Positions 12,101-24,010 of a stretch of DNA of 64,000 bases are shown here, in pieces. This stretch comes from Otis tarda (lineage: Eukaryota; Chordata; Aves; Otidiformes; Otididae), in NCBI GenBank assembly GCA_026413225.1, contig CM048575.1:6352001-6416000 (forward strand), given 5' to 3'. The translations under genes and the position numbers were made by a program. The notes under the pieces are model-generated. The model was not told the origin of the DNA. It saw nothing but the letters and a program-made list of their open reading frames with translations, and did not search any database. Position 1 is the stretch's first letter. Each line of letters begins with the position of its first letter.

Positions 12101-15100
12101 ATTATGTCACATAGTTGTGAGGTAGCATTTTCAGGGCTCCTTTGATGTTCCCTGATAATTCCACTTACGATCTTTTATTGACCTTCAGTTTCCAGATTTA
12201 CCCAGTCTGAATGAGCATCTTCTTTTCTGCAGGGAAAGAGAGACTCCTCCCCGTTTTGCTCAGCCTGGCAGTTTTGAGTTTGAATATTCCCAAAGGTGGA
12301 AATCTTTAGATGAAATGGAAAAACAGCAGAGAGAGCAAGTGGCAAAAAACATGAAAGATGCCAAGGACAAACTTGAAAGTGAGATGGAAGATGCTTATCA
12401 CGAGCATCAGGCAAACCTCTTGCGTCAAGGTGATTGGCTCTGTATCATCTTTTTGCTTTAAATGCTAATTTAAAGGTTTAATGAATAAATTAGTTTCCTA
12501 CTGCTGACTTCAGAATTTCAGGCCTAAAAAAGCAGCTAGTAGTTTTTCAGTTTTAACTTAAATGAAGTATCGTTAAGAGTAGTAACATTCAGAAGGTAGC
12601 TGTTTGCCGTAGTGCAAATGAGGTTGGTCTAATACGAATCTGAGCTTAAATCTGCAATGAGTTTATGAAATATCTGCTGACAAGGTTCATTTCTGCAGAC
12701 CTTATGAGGCGTCAGGAAGAGCTGAGACGTATGGAAGAACTCCATAATCAAGAAATGCAGAAACGCAAGGAAATTCAGTTGAGGTTGGTTTGGCTTTCAT
12801 GGGATTTTTTTCCAGTGTTATATTTGGTTTTTAAATGACTCATATATGAAAGTGTTTATTTTTTCAAGAAACACCATTGCTGCTTCAGTTCGTGTATGAG
12901 AAATTGAACTGCAGTGTGAGTTTTTCCTTGAGTGTTTGAGCGTTGTGGAGTATCTTTTTTTGCTTGAGTGTAATCATTCAGTGCTGTCTAAAATTACTCG
13001 TGCAAGTGATGTTGGTGAGTGTTGAACCTGTTATGCTCCTGGGGTTTAACAGTCTGCTTTGGGATGATCAGGCAGGAGGAGGAGCGTCGCAGGCGGGAAG
13101 AGGAAATGATGATACGTCAGCGAGAGATGGAAGAACAAATGAGAAGACAGAGGGAAGAGAATTATAGTAGAATGGGTTACATGGATCCAGTAAGTGAAAT
13201 CATGATGATTTTTGGATACGTTACCATGTTTAGGAATTTTCTGGATGTATTTTAAAGATTGATGTGTTTTACTTCCTTTATAATACGATGTCTTTGTGTA
13301 GGTGAAATGGTGCTAGTTGACTGTACGTGTGCTGTATCTCCTGAAAGGTATGGATTTCAGTAGTTGGTTATCCATGCTAAAAGTTGTTTCTTCTATGCAG
13401 AGGGAGAGAGACATGAGAATGGGTGGTGCCACCACAATGAACATGGGAGGTAAAGAATTTTTAAACAACTACTTTATGTGGTCAACTTAGAAATTGTCAG
13501 AATATGATTATATATTTCTCTTTCTTAGATCCTTATGCTTCTGCAGCCCAGAAATTTCCACCTCTTGGAGGTGGTGGCGGCATAGGTTATGAAGCTAATC
13601 CAGGAGTTGGCCAAGCAGCCATGAGTGGTTCTATGATGGGAAGTGACATGGTAATGTATCCTGTGGTGGCTTTAGTTTAGCACAAGGGAAATGCTGTGGT
13701 TGGGAATTGCCAGTGTTCGGATGGTTGTGAAAATTTCACTGTTAACTGCTGACTTTCTCCTCAGGTGTTTAGCCTGAAGACTAGTGCGGCAGTATGTAGT
13801 ACTAGATTAGTTCTTAACCATTATGGTAGCTTACACAGTCGGAAGTTGTTTGTAAGTGAATTCAAATGTGCTGTTAAGCATATTTGCAGTTAACTCTGAC
13901 TTTATTTGACTTTGGAAATTCTGCGTCACTGGTAGGCTTGGAAGGATTTTTATAAATTCGAGATAATCTGATGAGTTTCCTAATGAAAGTATGTAATGTA
14001 GTTTTTCAGTAATTTGACATTCTGTACTTATGGATGAGATTTTTGTTCTCCTTTCCGATGTGTAACATTGCATTTTTTTGGGCCTTCCAAGCCTAGTTAG
14101 GATTGATGCATGTTGGTATGGGATGCTGTTAGTTCAGAAATCTGCACTCATGTCTATTTAAGCAGCAGATTGACTTAAGTAGTGACTGGTAAACAGCATA
14201 ACACTTACTCTGTATGCTGATGTTTGCCATAAAGAGCAGAAATGCTGTTTTTTAGCTTTAGGCATGTTCCAGTGGTCCTTGACTGTAGCCATTTTGTGGT
14301 TCCTGTCTCACAAAGGAATGATAGCCCATTCTTGTTTTCCTGTGTTGGGCATGACTATATAGGTAGCGTTTGTTAAAGCTACGACATATCTCATCCTCTG
14401 AGGTATGTTTCCAAACCGCACTATTTTTGGCACACTATACGTGTGAACGGGCTTTGAGCCTGCTTGGTGTTAGCACACTGAAGCAATACGGATGTAGATT
14501 AAAGAACTGCTTAATGGGCAGGAAAGAAATCTATGTTGACTTAGGTGGCGATACTAGTGTGCTCTCACCCTCCTGAAAGGGTGTACCCTCTGCAGCACAA
14601 GCTGCACTAAGTAATTTTTGGGTGGGTTTAGGCCTCTGGCTTAATGTGGTGAGCTACCATAGTAGCTTGTCAGGTATCTTCTCGTTTTTTTGGGGGAACT
14701 GTATCTTTGGAATGATAACTCTGCAGAGCATCATTGATTCAGTAGACAGTGCCGTTGGCCTTGATGTATCTATATAATCTACTTATATTTAAGCAGTTCC
14801 TAAGTTTCCCGTGAACAGTTAGGCAGTCTGTGGTGAGTGCTGTGTACATTTTTCTCCTGGAAATCACGGTACAAGTGCATGCTGAACTTGTGTAATACTT
14901 GAAAATGTGATATGGTCAAAAGGTGTGACAGTAAGATGGTTTAACTGTCTTGAGTTTCTTAGGATGGGGATCTCTGCCACACAGTGCTGTCACAGTTACT
15001 GGGCCGATAACTTTTAAACAGAATTGGAGATAAGCTGCCATGAATTGGGCAGAAAGAACCTAGGTAATCTTTCTGAAATTCCTTTCTTGGAAGGATTGAA

Positions 15101-16419
15101 ACTGACTTTCAGAAGTCAAGAACTTGAAGTGTGAATTTTCAGTTGCAGATATTTTTTTGGAACAAACAACCTACCATTGTTCTGCTACCCAGTAGTGGAA
15201 AAGTTGGTTGAAATGAAAGTTTAAAGCTGTCTTCGACATTATAATTTGTCAGTTCTGTAGATTGAATGCTGATCACACCTACTGATACAGTAACTGAACG
15301 AAGTACGTGCAACTAGAGGTACTAGTAAAAAAAAAAAATACCTGAAGTCCCTTGCTTTATTGCAGGGAATTTAGCTTTTGCATCTTGGTGTGAAACCTTC
15401 CAGTGCTGTGAAGTTGTGAATTTTCCAAGAGCTTGTGGTGAAGGTGGGGTGGGAAGGGAGATACTGACTGGATGCACACAACTCGTTGTGCATAGTTCTA
15501 ACTCAGAACACTGAATAAATTGTAGTTCTCTGAACACGTTTTGCATATTATACACCAGCAGTTGTGGAGTACGTGATATTTTAACAAATGCAAGTCTTTT
15601 GATCGAGCAATTGCGTTGGTTAGTAAATCACTGGTGATTAGCTTTTTTCACATTTTTTTTCTTCTTGCAATCCAGTAGTGCTCACAATCAGTTTTGGTTA
15701 CTGCCTAAGGCCTCTGCAGTTTAGTCAGCAGACGGTAGTCTTAACCCCATCTTGAAAAGCCCATGGTCTCTATTGCAGCACATGCCATTAACTGGTGAGT
15801 AGGCATTCTGTTTACAATGGCATTTTATGAATGTCAGCTCATACTACCAGTGAACTGAAAGATACCTTCTCTGGCTAGGCTTATTTGGAAATGACAGTGA
15901 TGTAATCTAAGCTTTTGCTGCACTAAAGGTGAGAAGTTTGCGAGCTATTTGCCTTAACTTGGTTGAAAATTGCTAGAGCTCATTTGGAAAAGTTGTTAAT
16001 TCACATCTGCACTAATGCTTACATTTCTAGCACTGCAGGGAGGATCTGTTCTTTGTAACAGATGTATGAGAATGCATCAAGTGGGAACATACCTCAAGGC
16101 ATGTATTACAATAAACTAATTTTTAAATTACCCTTTTTTCCTTTCTATGTTCCCGGTACCTGTGGATCGGCTCAATGGTGATTGTATCGACGAACCTTGA
16201 CTGCGGAACCTTCTAAAAATATATACTTAACACACATGGACATCAACTACATTTAATGAACTGTTAATTCTGTTCCAATAGCGTCCTGAACGCTTTGGGC
16301 AGGGAGGTGCGGGGCCTGTGGGTGGCCAGGGTCCTAGAGGAATGGGGCCTGGAACACCAACAGGATATGGTAGAGGGAGAGAAGAATATGAAGGCCCAAA
16401 CAAAAAGCCCCGATTTTAG
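9168..16419 (+). CDS. SFPQ: SFPQ: splicing factor proline/glutamine-rich (PSF), DBHS-family nuclear RNA/DNA-binding protein
   Basis: Ten coding exons: 9168-9827, 10193-10381, 10476-10777, 10892-10987, 12233-12429, 12699-12783, 13072-13189, 13401-13449, 13529-13650 and 16282-16419. All have GT-AG junctions and the phases agree, giving 651 residues (human 707). Exon 1 encodes an RGG-, Gly- and Pro/Gln-rich low-complexity N-terminus of about 220 residues, shorter than in human. RRM1 (about 241-313, with LFVGNLP and GKGFGFIKL), RRM2 (about 315-395), the NOPS segment (about 396-450) and a long charged coiled coil (about 450-565) follow. The C-terminus is Gly-rich and ends in GPNKKPRF, which fits the known C-terminal nuclear localisation signal. 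SFPQ dimerises with NONO or PSPC1 and acts in paraspeckles, splicing, transcription and DNA repair. From RRM1 on the match to human is nearly residue for residue. Intron 9 (2.6 kb) is the longest. Confidence 0.98.
9875..9931. promoter_or_regulatory. Inverted pair of YY1-type sites in SFPQ intron 1
   Basis: AAGATGGCGGC at 9,875-9,885 and its reverse-complement form GCCGCCATCTT at 9,921-9,931 face each other about 36 bp apart, just inside intron 1. Together with the 5' UTR site at 9,082 this makes three YY1-like motifs around the start of the gene. YY1 sites just downstream of transcription starts are a known feature of some ubiquitously expressed promoters. Occupancy here is inferred. Confidence 0.55.
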
Positions 16420-16730
16420 ATGTGACCTGTAGTTTCATTCCAGTTTGTTTTTGTCTGTCTTGTTTAGACACCAACTTTTTAATTCTTGCATTTTAGTAAG
16501 AAAGCTACGTTTTTATGGATGTTAGAAACTTACTGACCTAATATTTGTAAGTGGTCTGTTTGGGCGAGTACAATTTAATTATGTAATGCAGTGTTTCAAA
16601 ACAAATTTAGCTGTTTTTTTGATGTATAACGTCCCTAACTTGATGGCAGTGTACCTTGTGCCACTGAATTCCCAAAGTGTACCAACTTTTTTTTACTGTG
16701 CTTCAAATAAATAGAAAACTAAATGTAGTA
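16420..16730 (+). terminator. SFPQ: SFPQ main 3' UTR and poly(A) signal
   Basis: About 300 bases of AT-rich 3' UTR follow the TAG stop. A canonical AATAAA lies at 16,706-16,711, so cleavage is expected near 16,725-16,735. An intronic AATAAA at 16,110-16,115, upstream of the last exon, and another at 17,569-17,574 downstream could serve minor isoforms. Confidence 0.85.
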
Positions 16731-19700
16731 ACTCTTCTTGCCATTCGTGGTTGCACATACGAGGCTAAGTACCACACCTTCCGCAGTAAACAGTCTGAGT
16801 AGAGGTCGAACTAGACCAGGGTGTGGAACTGGAATGAAGAGTGAGATCTCTTCCCGTAATGCCTCTAGCTTAAGATTGGGTCAAATAGCCTAACTTTCCA
16901 GTAGGTGCAGATTTTTTTGAGCATTAATTGTGCTGCAATAAGGAAGCAAATGGAAATCTTGCAAGTGCTGTGCGATACAGTAATTAAAGCTATACTGCAA
17001 GCATTGCAGTAGGTAATGAATTTCATATTTTAGCTACGGATAATGGGGTGGTGGGATGGTAGCACTTACCACCTTGGCAGTTACTGCTTGGAATCTTTCA
17101 AAGACTTTAAGCAGAAGACTAGCAATGGTTATTTTAAAATAAATTCATAGAATGACTTGTATTTGCTGACTTCCTAACTAAAGGATTGTTAATGTGATAT
17201 TTATATGCTCTTAAGCTGTCTGAGATTACAGGATCTGGCCTTACTCCGTATTGTGTACTTACCTGAAATTGCTTGGCAAAAAAACCAGAAGTGTTACTTG
17301 AGTGATTAAGGTTAACTTGCTTATGTCCTCATGCTAATTGAGTGGGCTAATTTGCATAGTTCGGAATACAATCATTTATTTTATGGGGACTGCAGGAACT
17401 ATTCTTAAATCGTGTAGCTGGTGGGCAAATCCTAAAAACCTGTATGTAAAATACAGAAATTAGCTTGCTTGCATGATGGCTATCGCTCTTTTATTATTGA
17501 TGTTTGGAGATAATGCATCAAAAGTAGTATCTGAATCTGGAGTTTAATAGTTAATACTGCGCAGTACAAATAAACTCCCTTTAAGGTTCTTTTGTAGAAG
17601 ATTTGATGAATTCGTTAGCTTGCTGTTCATTTTGTTAAGCACCAGAAGAATTTCAAAGCATTCTGGACTCACTGATAAGGTAGTTGCTTTGCTTATTACT
17701 ACATTGTACCAGATAAGCTGGGAACGTGACTTCCCAGTGCAAAATACCTTGGTGTTAATGCAGGATACGTCAACCTGCTTGGCACAAAGTAGGTTAACTT
17801 AGTTTGGCTTTACCTTCACACGATTCCCCAACTACCAAGCATTCTGTGAGTAGCTTTATTCTTCCAAAGATCTTTCCATTCCTTGTGCTAAGCATTGGCT
17901 AATTCTAAATTCTATGCTAAATTTTCTCTGTGGTTAAAACTTTGGTGTCAGATTGCAGTATTTTAGAGTGCAGATGATCCTTCTTGAAGTACTCTAAGTG
18001 CTGTTACTCCTTAAATGAAAAAATAGCATGTCGTGAAATGCTGATACCAGGTAACACTGAATGTTAAGCACACTAAATAGCAACTCAGTTTGGGGAATGC
18101 ATCTTATTTTCCCAGAAAAGTTTGGGGGTTGCTAACATGCTACAGCAATGAATTGCTCTTCAGGAAATTCTGAATTGGCAGTTCTTAAACTGCGGGCCAA
18201 GTATTTGGGAGTACTTGTATTGGACACTTAGTTTAAAAATCAGCAGTACCGATGCAATTTGCTTTATTGAAGTAGTATTAAATAATGCATGTGTTTTCTG
18301 GAAGGGTGTTCATGGGACACCCGCAAAAGGTGAAGGTGTCTGAGATGGGGAATTCTGAACCTAAACATTAAATTAATTTTTTCAGTTTATTTTTCAGATT
18401 ACATGTCATTCTTTGTTAAAGAGATGCTGGTGCATATCCTAAAGTATGTTCTTTTGTAGTTCTGTAACTCAGAAGAGTGAAGGATGCTGATGTCCTTATA
18501 CCTTACAGAGGTTGTCTTTTGGTACCCCTGTTTTGTACGTAAGCTACTGTTGATAGGTATTTAAAAACAGCTGAGTTGCAAAACCATTATTAGTAAATAT
18601 ATTGAAAGATTTGGCAGTTTTCAAAACATCTGGAAGTTTGGTTAAATCTGGCTTTGTTTGTAGCTACATAAGCAGAATTTGTAAACCAAGTTCTGCTTTG
18701 AGTTGGATGTGTTACACGGGCATGTGATTAACTAGACAAATTCTTTTCCAGACCTTTTAAAGGTGGTGTCTTAAAAGCTGGCAAACATATCCACTTTAAA
18801 ATCTGATACAGTTGCTAAATGTGGGAGGCGAGAAAGTTACGTTCCTTTGATCTGTTTCTATGAAGTTTTGGACTTTTTTCATAAAATCAGATTTATCTAA
18901 TTGAATCTTTAAAACCATTGAGAAAAGTGCTTTGGTCAGACCTGGTTTTGGATGGTCTGGATCACGTAACACATTTTTGTACTGGACTTGGAGGACATTG
19001 GCTGCAATTTAGCTTGCTTTACCAAAATTGAGCCCATTTTGACACTTAGATCTCTTAAAAACTGCAGCATGTAGAAACTGGTATTGTTATACATATATCT
19101 TCACATTTTCTCAGAAATGAACATAAAAATAATCTTACCTTCTGGTGTAGACACATTACACTAATCACTTATACAGCTGATGAGAAACTGAAACTGCTTT
19201 TGAGATATTGTGGTATTTTTGTGGTAGAAAAATTCTTGGCTTCTCCTTGGCAACCGTTTACTGTGGCAGCAAGTTTTTGCTGGAGTTTGAGACTGCAATT
19301 TACACTTAAAACTAGTGGCCTGCTACAGAACTGCACTTAGCCAGCATTTCTGCAGTTCATAACTGTGAGGAACGTAGTACCACAAATGGCAATGGACATT
19401 AGGACCCGGATGTAGTATTCCTGCTTGCTCCGAGATTCTCATTGCCGACTGCGTACAGGTAGGTAACAAGCAATATAATATAACTTGGTGACTTTCTATG
19501 TAATCTTATACTGTGGGTATTCTGACATCACACTTCTGACTGTGGAATTACAGTGCAGCACTCTTCATACCTGTATGTTAAGCTTGCATCAAAGCTGCGT
19601 GGTTTTCGGTTTAAGCTTTGTCTTGCTCAGAGTCAATAAGCAACTTACTGTGATTCTTAGATAAGTATTTTCAGACCCGATTCCTTTGTACATATGACTC

Positions 19701-22583
19701 GGCTGGTGTGGATTTTTCTTAGTTCTCATGTAACGAAGATACTCTTAAATGACCTCTGTGGGGAAGAGGGACTGTGATCTTACACATTTAACTAGTCGAC
19801 TAGGTGCTGTTGGTGCCTAGAAAAGAACTGCTTAAACTTTCTGTAGTGACAAAACGGCCCATCTGCAGCGCATCCCTTGGTAGAGTCTTGGCTCAGTAGG
19901 AAATGCGTTAATGATGGCTGCTCTAGCCTTGGGTGCACTATGTGGTGGTCACTTTAAGCTTGCTAATACAGTCAGCTTTGAGATTGATTTGGAATATTTT
20001 TGAGGACTTACAAATGAGTACTTGAATTAGTATTCCCGTGAGTAGTTTCACAGAGCTTATTGGGCATTTCTGTTGTCTTTATTTTAATCTTTGATTGACA
20101 GGCATAATACATTCTTCTGCCTTTAATTGACAGTGATGAGATTCTGTATTTCTGCCTCATAGAGTCTTCTTGGTAGTGTAATGCTCAATTTCATTTTTCA
20201 TCAGTCTTGGGAATGTAATCCTAAACTCTTCATTACTAAAATACTGAATGTAGTGTTTCAGGATTAACGTGCTTACATTTCCAGACATGCTGATCTCCAG
20301 CTTTTTTACATTAGCTCTTGAACCTGAATTTCAAGCTCCCTTATTTCAGCACATGATCTAGCTCTTGTCTGATGTTCAGTTTATTTCAGAGGTGTTGTAA
20401 TGTGTTTTCCCGCTTGTTCTGCAAAGTTCTGCTTTGCGTACTTGTTTGTGGTATTATTGTCACATTCGGGACCCTTCTGTGTTATCTTCCAGGCAAGACT
20501 CTTGCTGGTGAACAGGGGATCTGCTGGACAGCCTTGCCCTCTGCTGTAGCTATCTCTTTATGTTCCATTGAAAGCTTGACAGCTTGAAGTAGCGGCTGCA
20601 CCTTAAGATCATAACAACAGGTCTTTGGTTACACCGCAGTGAGTGTAGCCGAACTCTAGCTAGTCAAGCAGTGACACTGCTTGTCACAAAGTCAGTTTGG
20701 CTTTTTATGATGGCTTACTCTTACCTGTGGCTAGAATTCAGTAGCAAAACTGGTGGCAGTATGCGTACTGTCGTGTAGCAAAACTGAATTATTAATCTTT
20801 CAACCAGTGCTCAGATCTGACTGTTTTTTCCAGTGTGCTCTGGATACTTGACTTGACCTGCAGGAATGTCGTGGAGGGGTTATTGGCACATCTGCCTCGT
20901 TCTACGTACTTTAGCAAGTTTTTGACACTCCTGGAGCAAGCAATTTGTGACTGAACCATGGGTCTCATACCAGCTCTGACTGTCTGCAGTAACGAAACTT
21001 GGTGTGGTAGCTAACTTAAAAGCAAATAGTCATGTCTGCTCTAAGTCAGTCTGTAACAAGTGGGTACAAGAAGTGACATTAAAGTGCTTGCATTGTGTTT
21101 CATCTTGGTTTTACCTGTGTATGAAATACACTTTTTCTCAAGCTTACCTGAAGCTCAGAAGTGTGGTGTCAGAATACATATGCGTACCTGCTAGGCCCTC
21201 AGATCCAGAAACTGGTGCTGTCAGGAGAGAGCACAGCATATAGCGTGTATGGGGGCTTTACTGTAACATTAAGCATACAAAGTGTTGATTTGCTTGCAGT
21301 TTTCCCCATAGCTAAACACCGAGGCCTGTGAGTAGTTCTAGGACTGGAGCAGTAATGGGGTTGCATGTCTCTGTTAATCATTGCCAGCTGCAGTGACATG
21401 ATCAGGAAGGCCAGTGTTTTGTTCCATTATGTTAAATGAGGCTAAGCATGTTGGAAAGGATGCATCAAAAGTATGCTGTTCTGGGTAATTACATGGTTTC
21501 TTCCACTACTACTAGCAAGTTTGGAATCGGCTAATTAGCTTCAGATTTTTTTTTCTCTCCATACCAGCTAGTGGGACTCTTAAATAGCTGCTTACTGGAA
21601 AAGGAAATAAGGGGAGGATTGGCCTTCTCCCACCTCTGTCATTGCTGCTAGGTAATGATTGACACGTTAGGACTTGGCTGTGCAATCCCGCAGTGGTCTG
21701 TGAATACCCCATCTATAAATGTTGCTTCTGAACACCAGTACTGAAGAGCTAACTGGGGAGGGTTGGGAGGAGTGTGCCTATAAGTGGATCTGGAGTATTA
21801 AAAGGATGCACAAAGATATAGTATCCCTTATGCATGGTGTTTGTTGCTATGGCATAGAAAACAAAACGTGCATACTATACTTCTCCTGAGGGCCATGATA
21901 AAACCCAGGTGGTGGGTTTGAGACTAAACTTGAACTTCTCCCTGCCTGGTCAGACCCCATGGTGTGAACTACCTCCCAGCTAGAGGTGTGCACAGAACCT
22001 TGTACTCCCTCCGTAGCTGCCGACCGTTGCAGTTTGCCCTCAGCTTAGCTATATAGCAAAACGGGGGGTCTTCAGATGGGAAGAATCCGTTACCGAGAAT
22101 AAAAGCAGTAGACTGACAACGCTAACCTCTAGTGTCTTCCTTTTGGCTTTTGAAGCACTGCTAGGAGGCAGGGACATTGCACTCCTTCATGAAGGGGAGG
22201 AAAGAGGGCATTGCTATAGGAGAGAAACTAGGGTAAAATAGTAGAAGTAGCTTGACAAAATTGTTAATGCCTTCACATAAGGGATAGTATACCTCTGGCT
22301 GCAATCAAACTTCGTTCTGCTCAGACTGGTGATTTACGGTTTGTGCTCAGACAAGGTGCAGTTCTTCAGTCAACTACCTGCATATTCTTTCATCTCTTTA
22401 CAAGTGTTTAGGCTAGCCTATTTCTGCCCCTTATTTTTCCACTTAATATTTTGGAATAATTTGTAAATTCCCCCTCATAACTAATCAGTCCATGTATCTT
22501 AAAACCTTATTTTTAAGTTAGTTTTGAAATGGTCAGAATTTCTGTGTATTACTATAATAACAACTTCAATTGTTATCCTTTAG
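16731..22583. other. Non-coding region downstream of SFPQ, probably intron of longer SFPQ transcripts
   Basis: No plausible coding exon or clear interspersed repeat was found in nearly 6 kb. The base composition matches SFPQ introns and differs sharply from the GC-rich DNA beyond 25 kb. Well-formed exons follow at 22,584 and later, so this stretch is best read as a long intron or read-through 3' UTR of alternative SFPQ transcripts. Confidence 0.55.
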
Positions 22584-22628
22584 GTGAAGATGAAAGCTGA
22601 GTGAAACTGGAGTGCTCATCTATGGGAA
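22584..22628 (+). other. SFPQ: Predicted alternative SFPQ exon encoding a short C-terminus (VKMKAE-stop)
   Basis: A 45-base exon is flanked by a pyrimidine-rich acceptor (TTATCCTTTAG) and a GTAAGC donor. SFPQ exon 9 ends exactly after a codon (Met), so joining it here reads Val-Lys-Met-Lys-Ala-Glu and then TGA at 22,602-22,604. As I recall, the human short SFPQ isoform diverges after the same Met and continues Val-Arg-Met. That similarity supports this as the homologous alternative exon. It removes the KKPRF nuclear signal. Splicing from exon 9 is inferred, not seen. Confidence 0.6.
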
Positions 22629-22919
22629 GTAAGCATAACTTCTAGTCTTGTTCTGAATGGGTGAAAGAGTAGAGGCTTCTGGACACTTGATGTTCAGTCA
22701 CCGAGTAACTTTGAATTGGTGAATACTGAGAAATCGGTACGAGTGAATACGTGAAATGCATATGGCAGAGCTTGGTACCTGCTGTCAGGCTCTGGGGTGA
22801 AGCACCCAGACTCTGGGCTTGCTATCTTGACAGCAGTGGTTAAAAATACATTTCTAGATGTGGATTTGTACAAGCAATTTTAAAATCCCTAGTAGTGTAA
22901 CTTCTGAATATTTTTCCAG

Positions 22920-22994
22920 TTTGGGAGCTGAGCATGAGCACATGCAGCACGATGCCCAATGATATGTGGAGGGACCAAGATAACGAGTGAACAA
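22920..22994 (+). other. SFPQ: Predicted non-coding alternative SFPQ exon
   Basis: A 75-base segment lies between a good acceptor (ATTTTTCCAG) and a strong donor (ACAA|GTAAGT). It follows the stop codon of the preceding alternative exon and so would be untranslated. With this exon included, the upstream TGA lies about 99 bases before the final exon junction, which predicts nonsense-mediated decay. Confidence 0.5.
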
Positions 22995-23122
22995 GTAAGT
23001 AGTTGGTGTCCTTGTACTGCTGTAAGAGCTCAGTAGCCTGGGATGCGTTCTGTAGTTCCTGCCTGAAATCTGCCCATGATTAATCTCAGTTCATATAAAG
23101 TTTCTGAATCTTTCTTTTGTAG

Positions 23123-23195
23123 AGCCAAGATGTAACCATTGTTTGAGGCTTTTCAGCTCTGCAGCATCAAATAAACTCGGCCCTCTGAATGCTAT
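23123..23195 (+). other. SFPQ: Predicted alternative terminal SFPQ exon with poly(A) signal
   Basis: The acceptor TCTTTTGTAG at 23,113-23,122 is followed by a short segment carrying AATAAA at 23,170-23,175. No convincing donor follows, so it is read as a last exon. The 3' boundary is approximate. Confidence 0.4.
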
Positions 23196-23902
23196 GGGTG
23201 GTCAAACAAGAAATAACCATTCTTACATTCAGGCTCCAGTGAAAGGAATGTGAATGGGGTGGGTGATTGTCAGCAAGGACAAAGGGGAACAATAGAGCAG
23301 CTGCTTCTCTAATGTTAATCCAACTGAAAGTTGTTTAAAAGCTACTTTTTCTGAAATAGTTTAATGAACGTTGAACTTCCAAAATAACTTGAAATACAAA
23401 TTAGCATGTACAAGAGCACAAGCAAATAGCGATTTAGGGAAATAAACTTACTTGCAGAGCTGGAATTAATGAAGTTTTCCCTCTAATTTACTGCTTAAAC
23501 TACAAGGGGGAACTCAAGATATTTAAAATCTTGTGTGAGGAGCAACATGCATTTACCTTAACTCAGGAGTGATGGGTAAGTAACAGCTTAGACATGCCAC
23601 AGCTGACCCTGTAAGATGTGAAGTCGCTGAGGTTCAGTTGGTGAACTCTTGATGAATTGTGTGATTTGTCACTGCTGCTCTTGTTTCTAGGGTAATAAAA
23701 CACAAAGCCATTTCAGATCTTTGAAACTTAGGAAGCAGATGAAAATGTGAATGCTATTCATTTAACATCAAGTCTGAGAACTTGCCATCCTAGAGAACAC
23801 TTGACAGGCGCATGGCCTGTTGTGATGCACTGATTCCCTTGCCATGTGTGATTTCCACTGGTGTTTCTCATGTTCTTGCTAACGTGTGCTTTGTGCTTGC
23901 AG

Positions 23903-23995
23903 AAGATGGTGAAGTCAGAATGCAATGAAGAGGAGCCAGGAACATACAATTTTTTTAAAATAAAATATTTACATTTTTTTATAAATGACTTGTGT
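23903..23995 (+). other. SFPQ: Predicted distal terminal SFPQ exon with poly(A) signal
   Basis: An acceptor (TTTGTGCTTGCAG) precedes about 60 bases and AATAAA at 23,959-23,964. A T/GT-rich tract follows at about 23,990-24,010, as expected downstream of a cleavage site. It would make the SFPQ transcription unit about 15 kb long. Use is inferred from signals only. Confidence 0.45.
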
Positions 23996-24010
23996 TTTAT
24001 TGTGTGTTCA

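Noticed and set aside
12943-13255. Short + ORFs over SFPQ exon 7
   Set aside because: These are the exon 7 reading frame extended into introns, not separate genes.
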